From positions 186,001-250,000 of the forward strand of contig NZ_JACCCO010000001.1 in the NCBI RefSeq assembly GCF_013409935.1: a stretch of 64,000 nt of DNA. The letters are read 5' to 3'. Made by a program: the position numbers and the translations under genes. Positions 16,781 through 23,388 of the stretch are shown here, one piece after another (position 1 is the stretch's first letter; each line of letters begins with the position of its first letter). The notes beneath the pieces were generated by a model. It had not been told where the DNA came from and did not search any database. It saw nothing but the letters and a program-made list of their open reading frames with translations. Source of the stretch: Streptosporangium sandarakinum (GTDB lineage Bacteria > Actinomycetota > Actinomycetes > Streptosporangiales > Streptosporangiaceae).

Positions 16781-16901
16781 GTACGGGTACGGCGGGGCCG
16801 CGCGAGTTGCGGCCCGGCGGGGTTGCGGGCCCCGATCGGGGGAAACGGTTCCGCCGAGGGCGCGAGCGCCCGATCCCCCTACCCCCGCGGGAGCTGACAC
16901 G

Positions 16902-17579
16902 ATGCCGAGCCGACGACCGGCCAGGGGACGCCGGACCGGAACGAACCGGACCGGGAGGAGGAAGGGCCGGCGCGGCGGAGGGTTCGGGTGGACCGACCTG
17001 TTCCTGTGGGGCGTGGCCGCCGTGCTCGCCTACGCCGCGCTGCGCAGCGCGCTGCCGTTCGCCCGGTCGCACCTGCCGTGGTTCGTGGCGTCGGCCGTCG
17101 CCGTGCTCGCCGCGGCGGCGGCCGTGCCGATCGTCCGGGCCCGGACGGTCGCCGCGCGGCAGCGCCGGTGGTTCGAGGCCAACCTGGAGCTGGAACGGGT
17201 CGACCGGCTGACCGGCCCGGAGTTCGAGACGCTCACCGCCGGGCTGCTGCGCCGGGACGGTTTCCGCCAGATCCGGGAGCTGGGCGGCTCCGGCGACCGG
17301 GGCGTGGACCTCACCGCCGTCGGCCCGGACGGCCGGCGCTACGCCTTCCAGTGCAAGCGCTACGCCGGCAGCGTCGGCGCCCCGGAGGTCCGCAACTTCC
17401 TGGGCGCCCTGGCCCACGCGTTCGCCGGGCACACCGGTGTGCTGGTCACCTCCGGGCGGCTGACCCGCCAGGCCCTCGCCGAGGCCGGGGAGGCGGGCCT
17501 GATCCTCGTCGAGCGCGACCGGCTGGCCGGCTGGCTGCGGGGCGAGCCCCTCCCCCACGAGCCTCTCCGGTCCGGCTGA
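16902..17579 (+). CDS. Membrane-anchored Mrr-like restriction endonuclease
   Basis: A 225-residue protein. A basic N-terminus (residues 1-28) precedes two hydrophobic segments (about 30-45 and 58-75). The C-terminal half is an Mrr_cat PD-(D/E)xK nuclease: LTGPEFETLTAGLLRRDGF, GDRGVDLTA (Asp of the motif), FQCKRYAGSVG (QxK) and HTGVLVTSGRLTRQA. Mrr proteins cut methylated DNA, but membrane-anchored versions of this kind are common in actinobacteria and their role is unclear. No methyltransferase is nearby, so it is not a classical restriction-modification pair. Confidence 0.88.
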   Translation: MPSRRPARGRRTGTNRTGRRKGRRGGGFGWTDLFLWGVAAVLAYAALRSALPFARSHLPWFVASAVAVLAAAAAVPIVRARTVAARQRRWFEANLELERVDRLTGPEFETLTAGLLRRDGFRQIRELGGSGDRGVDLTAVGPDGRRYAFQCKRYAGSVGAPEVRNFLGALAHAFAGHTGVLVTSGRLTRQALAEAGEAGLILVERDRLAGWLRGEPLPHEPLRSG

Positions 17580-17593
17580 TCCGCGCCACCGCG

Positions 17594-17619
17594 GCGGCCG
17601 GGGGCCGTCCCCCGGCCGC
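17594..17619 (+). terminator. Terminator hairpin between convergent genes
   Basis: Perfect 11-bp arms gcggccggggg (17594-17604) and cccccggccgc (17609-17619) with a 4-base loop, between the Mrr-like gene and the convergent acyl-CoA synthetase gene. A second weaker stem (ggagcgtcc...ggacgctcc) follows. Confidence 0.7.
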
Positions 17620-17707
17620 GTGGAGCGTCCCTCGCGACGGACTCCGGGGACGCTCCGGGCGAGCGGCCCCCGCCCTCCCGGAGCGTCCGGAGCACGGGGG
17701 CGCCCGG

Positions 17708-19411
17708 TCAGGAGCGCAGCTCGGGGAAGTCCTCGTCGCGCCACTCCGCGGGCCGCCCGCCCCCGGGCAGGGCCTCCTCCTCCAGGCCGCGCAGCTCGAC
17801 CCGGCGGATCTTGCCCGACACCGTCTTCGGCAGCTCGGCGAACTCCAGGCGGCGCACCCGCTGGTACGGCGGCAGCCTCTCGCGGGCGTGGCGCAGGATG
17901 GCCAGCGCGGTTCCGCGGTCCGGCTCCCACCCGGCCGCCAGGGCGACGTACGCCTTGGGCACCGCCAGCCGCAGCTCGTCCGGCGCGGGCACCACGGCCG
18001 CCTCCGCCACCGCGGGGTGCTCGACGAGCACGCTCTCCAGCTCGAACGGGGAGATCTTGTAGTCGGAGGACTTGAACACGTCGTCGGTGCGGCCGACGTA
18101 GAAGACGTAGCCGTCGGCGTCGCGGGTGGCGACGTCACCCGTGTGGTAGTGGCCGCCGGCGGTGGCCCGGGCGTGGCGCTCGTCGTCGCCGCGGTAGCCG
18201 GTCATCAGTGAGACGGGCCGGCGGCCGAGGTCGATGCAGATCTCCCCCTCGTCGCCGGGCCGCCCGGTGACCGGGTCGATCAGCACCACCGGCACGCCGG
18301 GCAGGGGCAGCCCCATCGAGCCCGGTTTGACCGGCATACCGGGGATGTTGCCGACCGACAGAGTGGTCTCGGTCTGGCCGAAGCCGTCACGCAGGGTCAG
18401 CCCCCAGTGGCGGCGGACCTGCTCGATCACCTCGGGGTTGAGCGGCTCGCCCGCCGAGACGACCTCCCGCAGCCGGCCGGGACCACCGGACAAATCAGCC
18501 TTTATCAGCATCCGCCATACCGTGGGCGGGGCGCAGAACGTCGTCACCCCCGCATCGCGGATCCGCTCCAGCAGCGCCCGCGGGTCGAACCGCCGGTAGT
18601 CGCAGACGAAGATCGTGGCCTCGGCGATCCAGGGCGCGAAGAAACAGCTCCAGGCGTGTTTGGCCCAGCCCGGCGAGCTGATGTTGAGGTGCACGTCGCC
18701 GGGGCGCAGGCCGATCCAGTAGGCCGTTGTCAGGTGGCCCACCGGGTAGGAGACCTGGCTGTGCTCGACCAGCTTGGGCCTGCTGGTGGTGCCGGAGGTG
18801 AAGTACAGCAGCAACGGGTCGTCCGGCGAGGTGCCCGGGTGCGGTGCGGGCGGCGCCGGGGCGGCGTGGGCCTCGGAGTAGTCCGCCCAGCCCGCCGGGG
18901 CGCCGCCCACGCCGATCCTCGTGTAGTCGCCGTCCACCCCGTCGAACTTGGCGGCGTCGGCGGCGTTGGCGACGACGTGCCGCACGCCGCCCCGCTCCAC
19001 ACGGTCGGGCAGGTCGGCCGGGCCGAGGGCGGTGGTGGCCGGGAGGATCACCGCCCCGAGCTTCATCACCGCCAGCATCGACTCCCACAGCTCCACCTGG
19101 TTGCCGAGCATCAGCAGGACCCGGTCGCCCCGGGAGACGCCGTGGGCCGCCAGGAACGCCGCGACCGCGTCGGAGCGGCGGGCCATCTCGTCGAACGTGA
19201 GGCGGGTCTCCGAGCCGTCCTCCCGGCTCACCCACAGGGCCGTGCGGTCGTTGCCCCGGGCGATCGCGTCGAACCAGTCCACGGCCCAATTGAAGGGGCC
19301 CTCGAAGCGAGGCCAGGCGAACCGCGCGACCGCCCCGGCGTGGTCGCCACCCGCGCCCAGCAGTCCGTCGCGGGCCCTGCGGTAGATCTCGGTGTTGCCG
19401 GTGGCGCCCAT
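17708..19411 (-). CDS. AMP-forming acyl-CoA synthetase
   Basis: A 567-residue adenylate-forming enzyme that activates a carboxylic acid through an acyl-AMP to its CoA thioester. Motifs in order: the P-loop-like LLYFTSGTTSRPKLVEHS, the A5 block DGFGQTETT, the hinge YHTGDVATRDADGYVFYVGR with DDVFKSSDYKISPFELE, and the C-terminal catalytic Lys in PKTVSGKIRR. The overall pattern is that of medium-chain acyl-CoA/acetyl-CoA synthetase-like enzymes. I start it at the ATG at 19411, which has gagagga 8 bp upstream. Its promoter region is shared with the divergent operon at 19663. Confidence 0.92.
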   Translation of the reverse strand: MGATGNTEIYRRARDGLLGAGGDHAGAVARFAWPRFEGPFNWAVDWFDAIARGNDRTALWVSREDGSETRLTFDEMARRSDAVAAFLAAHGVSRGDRVLLMLGNQVELWESMLAVMKLGAVILPATTALGPADLPDRVERGGVRHVVANAADAAKFDGVDGDYTRIGVGGAPAGWADYSEAHAAPAPPAPHPGTSPDDPLLLYFTSGTTSRPKLVEHSQVSYPVGHLTTAYWIGLRPGDVHLNISSPGWAKHAWSCFFAPWIAEATIFVCDYRRFDPRALLERIRDAGVTTFCAPPTVWRMLIKADLSGGPGRLREVVSAGEPLNPEVIEQVRRHWGLTLRDGFGQTETTLSVGNIPGMPVKPGSMGLPLPGVPVVLIDPVTGRPGDEGEICIDLGRRPVSLMTGYRGDDERHARATAGGHYHTGDVATRDADGYVFYVGRTDDVFKSSDYKISPFELESVLVEHPAVAEAAVVPAPDELRLAVPKAYVALAAGWEPDRGTALAILRHARERLPPYQRVRRLEFAELPKTVSGKIRRVELRGLEEEALPGGGRPAEWRDEDFPELRS

Positions 19412-19519
19412 GGCGGCGGCTCCTCTCGACGGTCGCCCATCGGTGATCACCACACGGTACGCCCGCGCCGCCGCCTCCGGCAGCCCTCCACCGGCCGCCG
19501 TCCGGCGGCGGCACGGGCG

Positions 19520-19662
19520 TACGACCCTGGAAAAAGACCGATTCCCTATATTCCGCAGGACCGAAAAAGGATTTCCGGCAGACTTCCCGATAACCTTCCG
19601 TATTCCAATTCCGGTGCGTTATAGAAGTAAGTACCCCCGGCGACATATGGAGTGATGAATTC
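19520..19662 (+). promoter_or_regulatory. Unusually AT-rich upstream region of the pseudo-ABC/NB-ARC operon
   Basis: About 140 bp clearly richer in A and T than anything nearby, with runs such as tggaaaaagac, tatattcc, cgaaaaagg and gttatagaagtaag. TATAGA (about 19621-19626) is a plausible -10 box. Repeats of attcc are scattered through it. The GTG start at 19663 has ggag 10 bp upstream. Such regions in actinomycetes are often bound by Lsr2 or carry regulated promoters; that is inference. Confidence 0.45.
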
Positions 19663-20325
19663 GTGACGGGACGGCCGCTTCAGCTGGACGGCCTTTCCTG
19701 GGAGCACGGAGGAAGGCCCCGCACCCTGAACCCGGGTCTCCTGTCGGTCGCGGCGGGCCGGGTCGGGGTCGTGCTGGCGGAGGACGCCGGTGACGCGGAC
19801 GCCTTCGCCGACCTGCTGCTGGGCCGGGCGTGGCCGATCCGTGGCCGGATACTGAGCGGGAAAGAGGAGGTCACCTCACTGTCCTCCCGGGAACGCGGAA
19901 TCGCCCTGGTGCCGGCCGGGGGCGGGTTGCTGCCCCACCTGACGATCGAGCAGAACATCGTTTTCGGGTTGCGCGGCCGCGACGAAAAGGGACACCGGTA
20001 CGGAAGGGACTTCCTGCGGGGACAGGTGCGTTTCATCACCGACCGGCTCGACCTGGGCGTGCCGCTCGACCGCCGGCCGTACGACCTGTCCGCGGACCAG
20101 CGGCTCTGGGTGGCGCTCGCCCGCGCGATGTGCTACTGGCGGCGGCCGAACGCGGTGCTGGTGGAGGACCGCGCCGGCCACCCGCCCTGCCACTCGGTGG
20201 TGGGCAGGAGCCTGGCCGCCCTCCCGCACCTGCCGGTCCTGGTGGTCGGCGACGAGGACGACCGGATCGAGACACTGGGCACCCCCTCGGCCCGATGGGA
20301 GGTCGTCGATGCGGATGAACCGTAG
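19663..20325 (+). CDS. Degenerate ABC-transporter ATPase-like protein
   Basis: A 220-residue protein that aligns with MalK-type ABC ATPases: VTSLSSRERGIALVPAGGGL, LLPHLTIEQNIVFGLRGR, LDRRPYDLSADQRLWVALARAM and NAVLVEDRAG match the D-loop-to-Walker-B part of that family. Every catalytic element is altered. The Walker A region reads VLAEDAGDADAFADLL with no GxxGxGKS/T, the Q-loop Gln is Ala, the signature LSGGQ is LSADQ and the Walker B D-E pair is E-D. It should not bind or hydrolyse ATP normally. First gene of a coupled operon with a binding protein, a permease and an NB-ARC protein. Confidence 0.75.
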   Translation: MTGRPLQLDGLSWEHGGRPRTLNPGLLSVAAGRVGVVLAEDAGDADAFADLLLGRAWPIRGRILSGKEEVTSLSSRERGIALVPAGGGLLPHLTIEQNIVFGLRGRDEKGHRYGRDFLRGQVRFITDRLDLGVPLDRRPYDLSADQRLWVALARAMCYWRRPNAVLVEDRAGHPPCHSVVGRSLAALPHLPVLVVGDEDDRIETLGTPSARWEVVDADEP

Positions 20326-21613
20326 GCGGGCCCTGGCCGCGCTGTCCGGACTGGCCGCGGCAGGGCTGACCGGCTGCTCCGCCGAGCGGCCCCTGCGGGT
20401 CGCGGTGGTGTGGAGCGGCTGGGAGCTGGCCCGCTTCCGCCGGGTCCTGGAGGGCGAGCCGGTGACCGTTTACTCGGCGGGGAACGACATCGCGGCGCTG
20501 CTGCGGAAACCGGTGGCCCCGGCCGCGACCCCCGACGTGGCGATCGTGCCGCAGCCCGGCCTGATCCGCGACCCGGAGATCCGCTCCCGGCTGCAACCGC
20601 TCACCTCGCAGGACCCGTCGTTCTGGCGGGACCTGGTGACCGGCCCGGGCGACGGGCAGGCCAAGGGCGTCTGGTTCAAGGTCGCGCACAAGTCGCTCGT
20701 GTGGTATCGGCCGGAGGCCGTGGCGTCGCCGCCCACCGGCTGGGAGGCGTGGTGGGCGCTGTGCCGGGACCGCGCCGCCTCGGGCCGCCCGCCGCTCTCC
20801 GTGCCCGCGGCCGACGGGTGGGCCCTCACCGACTGGTTCGAGAACGTCCTCCTCGGCCACGCCCCCGACCTGTACGGCAGGCTGCACCTGCTGGACCCGG
20901 CGGACTGGGGGGACGAGCGGGTGGCGCAGGCGTTCATCCGGCTGGCGTGTCTGTGGTCCATCCCCGGCCTGGTCCCCGGCGGCGGGCGGCGGGCGCTGGT
21001 CACCCAGTTCCACGACGCGATCCTCGACGTCTTCCGGTACGGCCGCGCCGACATGGTGGCCGGCCCCGACTTCGCCTGGCCGGTCATCGACCGCTACCGC
21101 TCCCCGGGCCGGGAGGCCCGCTGGTTCCGCTTCCCCTGCTCGGCTGGAGAACGGCCGCCCCTGCTGGTCGGCGGGGACGCCGTGGTCGCACTGGCCTCCT
21201 CCGAGGAGCGGGGCGAGCGGTTCGTTGCGCGGCTCACCGGCGGGGAGATGCGCGAACGGCTGGCCCCCTGGGCCAGGGCCGGTGGGTTCCTGTCCCTCGG
21301 CGCCGGCCTGCGCGACGACGACTACCCCGCGCCGGTGCGGCCGCTGGCGCGCGAGCTCCGTGAGCTCCGCGGACTCGCGGAGTCCGGGAAGCCCGGCGCC
21401 CAGGCGACCGGCCGCTCGATCGCGTTCGACCTGTCCGACCAGCTCGGCGGCGCCCTGGCCGGCGGGGACGGACAGGGGCTCTGGCGCATCCTGACCGACC
21501 TGTTCGCCGCGGTCGCGGTGGATCCCTGTCCGCCCGGCAAGGCCGAGGAGGCCGCGCGGACCGCGCACGCCGCAGCGGTGGAAGCGGCGGCCTCGCGGGC
21601 GGACGGGTCATGA
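20309..21613 (+). CDS. Solute-binding lipoprotein, sugar-type family 1-like
   Basis: A 434-residue exported protein starting MRMNRRRALAALSGLAAAGL with the lipobox LTGC. The mature part resembles extracellular solute-binding proteins of the MalE type (early VAVVWSGWELARFRRVLEGEPV, a later TDWFENVLL and RYGRADMVAGPDFAWPVIDRY), although similarity is weak and I would call it divergent. The start overlaps the ATPase-like gene by 17 bp; an ATG two codons later (20315) is possible. Its stop overlaps the permease start as ATGA. The ligand is unknown. Confidence 0.7.
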   Translation: MRMNRRRALAALSGLAAAGLTGCSAERPLRVAVVWSGWELARFRRVLEGEPVTVYSAGNDIAALLRKPVAPAATPDVAIVPQPGLIRDPEIRSRLQPLTSQDPSFWRDLVTGPGDGQAKGVWFKVAHKSLVWYRPEAVASPPTGWEAWWALCRDRAASGRPPLSVPAADGWALTDWFENVLLGHAPDLYGRLHLLDPADWGDERVAQAFIRLACLWSIPGLVPGGGRRALVTQFHDAILDVFRYGRADMVAGPDFAWPVIDRYRSPGREARWFRFPCSAGERPPLLVGGDAVVALASSEERGERFVARLTGGEMRERLAPWARAGGFLSLGAGLRDDDYPAPVRPLARELRELRGLAESGKPGAQATGRSIAFDLSDQLGGALAGGDGQGLWRILTDLFAAVAVDPCPPGKAEEAARTAHAAAVEAAASRADGS

Positions 21614-23388
21614 GCCGCGACGACGCCTTCCTCTTCGAGGCGGCCCCGTACCACGACATGCGCGCGCCGGCGAAGTCACCCGGCCGCGGGCGGTGGAAGG
21701 CGTGGCTGCTGTTGCTGCCCGCCGCCGGGCTGGTGGTCGCCGGCCTGCTCGTCCCGCTGGCCGCGACCGTGGTGACGAGCCTCACCGGGAAGGGCGGCCT
21801 GGACGCCTACCGGGACGTCGTGAACGACGCGCAGGTCCGGACGGCCCTGCGGAACAACGCCGACTGGCTGGGGCTCGCACTGGTGGTCTGCGCGCTCGGG
21901 CTGGGCCTCGCCTGGCTCGCCCGGGGTGTGGGACCGCGCCTGCGGAGGCTGCTGGTGGTCGCGCTGACGCTGCCCACGGTGACGTCCCCGCTGACCGCGG
22001 GCGTGATCTTCCGGATGATCTTCGCTCCCGACCCAGGCCTGGGCACGGTGAACGCCCTGCTGCCCGAGCCGGTGCTCTTCACCGGCCGCGGCTGGATCTG
22101 GCTGGTGCTGGGCCTGGCGTTCGCCTGGCAGTGGACGGGGCTGGCGTTCCTCGTCTTCCACGTGGGCCTGGCCAACCTTCCCGAGGACCTGCTGCGGGTG
22201 GCCGGGGCCTTCGGCGCGGGGCCGCTGCGGCGCCTGCGCGCGGTGACGGCGCCCGCGCTGTTCCCCACGGCGGCGGTGGCGCTGCTGATCGTCCTCACCG
22301 CCGCGGCCCGGGTGTTCGACCTGGTCCTGGTGGGGGCGCCGGGTTCGGTCCAGCCGGAGGTGGACGTCGCCGGGCTGCTGTGGTGGCGCCGCCGTACCGT
22401 CCTCGGGGACGAGCGGGCGGCGGCGCTGGCGGTCCTGCTGACCGTGACGGCCGTCGCGGTGGCGCTGGTCGTGCTGGGGCGGCTGCGCCAGGACTGGCCC
22501 CATGCCGAGCGTCCGTGGCGGTGGCCGCCGCAGCCCGCGCCGGGCGGCCCCCGCGGGCCGCGGCGGACGGCGGCCGGGGCGGGAGACGCCCGATGGCCGC
22601 GGCGGGTGGCGGCCGGGGCGGTCACCGGCCTCTGGGCGTTCCCCTTCGTCGTCCTGCTGCTCACCTCGTTCCGGTCGCCGGACGCCGTGGCCACCTCCGG
22701 GTGGTGGACCGGCGGCTACGGGGCCGGCTCGTACGGCGAGGCGCTCGACGGCGGCTTCTTCGCGGACGCGCTGTGGGCCACGGCGCAGCGCGGGCTGCTG
22801 GCCGCCCTCCTCGTCGTGGTACCGGCGGTGATGGCCGCCTACGCCCTGACCCACGCGGCCCTCCCCCGCCGCGCGCGGCGGGCCGCCACCGCGGCGGCGG
22901 TCGTGCTGGCCGTCCTGCCGCCGCAGGCGCTGGCCGCGCCGCTGGGGTGGGCGCTGGGCGGGGTGCTGGGCAGCACGCTCGCCCTCAGCCCGGTGCACGC
23001 CGCGCTGCTGCTGCCCCTGGGGGTGCTGCTGCTGCGCAACGCGTTCATGTCGGTGCCGCGGCCTCCGGTGACCCGGCCGGTGGCGCCGCGCCGCACCGCG
23101 CGACGCTCGGCGCTGGCGCGGGTGGTGGGCGAGGCGGCCCCCGCGGTGGCGACGGTGGCGGTGCTGTCGTTCGTGCTGGTCTGGAACGACCTGGTCGTCA
23201 GCCTGCTGCTCAACTGGCCGGCCGCCGACCAGGCGCCGCTGACCATGCGGCAGGCGTCCCGGTACTTCACGACCTCGGCCGGGGAACTCGCCGCGCAGGG
23301 GGTGCTGATGACGGCGGTGCCCGCGGTGTTGCTGCTGGTGACCGGCGGGTGGCTGGTGCGGGGGCTGACGCAGGGGGTCCGCCGATGA
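21610..23388 (+). CDS. Fused two-domain ABC permease (MalF+MalG-like)
   Basis: A 592-residue protein that carries two binding-protein-dependent permease units in one chain. The first unit (about residues 30-290) has six segments and a recognisable EAA loop, NLPEDLLRVAGAFGAGPLRRL ending TAPALFP. The second unit (about 325-590) follows a Pro/Gly/Arg-rich linker and keeps the MalG-like LTSFRSPDAVAT and VLSFVLVWNDLVVSLLL blocks, but its EAA loop is replaced by VPRPPVTRPVAPRRTARRSA, without the conserved Glu-Ala-Ala or Gly. Loss of one coupling loop fits the loss of ATPase motifs in the partner gene. Confidence 0.8.
   Translation: MSRDDAFLFEAAPYHDMRAPAKSPGRGRWKAWLLLLPAAGLVVAGLLVPLAATVVTSLTGKGGLDAYRDVVNDAQVRTALRNNADWLGLALVVCALGLGLAWLARGVGPRLRRLLVVALTLPTVTSPLTAGVIFRMIFAPDPGLGTVNALLPEPVLFTGRGWIWLVLGLAFAWQWTGLAFLVFHVGLANLPEDLLRVAGAFGAGPLRRLRAVTAPALFPTAAVALLIVLTAAARVFDLVLVGAPGSVQPEVDVAGLLWWRRRTVLGDERAAALAVLLTVTAVAVALVVLGRLRQDWPHAERPWRWPPQPAPGGPRGPRRTAAGAGDARWPRRVAAGAVTGLWAFPFVVLLLTSFRSPDAVATSGWWTGGYGAGSYGEALDGGFFADALWATAQRGLLAALLVVVPAVMAAYALTHAALPRRARRAATAAAVVLAVLPPQALAAPLGWALGGVLGSTLALSPVHAALLLPLGVLLLRNAFMSVPRPPVTRPVAPRRTARRSALARVVGEAAPAVATVAVLSFVLVWNDLVVSLLLNWPAADQAPLTMRQASRYFTTSAGELAAQGVLMTAVPAVLLLVTGGWLVRGLTQGVRR

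Noticed and set aside
16902-17579. A restriction-modification system
   Set aside because: Only the Mrr-like nuclease is present; no methyltransferase or specificity gene lies within 15 kb.
21693-23384. A long upstream extension of the NB-ARC frame through the permease gene
   Set aside because: The upstream residues are Arg/Ala/Gly-rich noise; the permease frame is real and the ATGA junction at 23385 gives the proper start.
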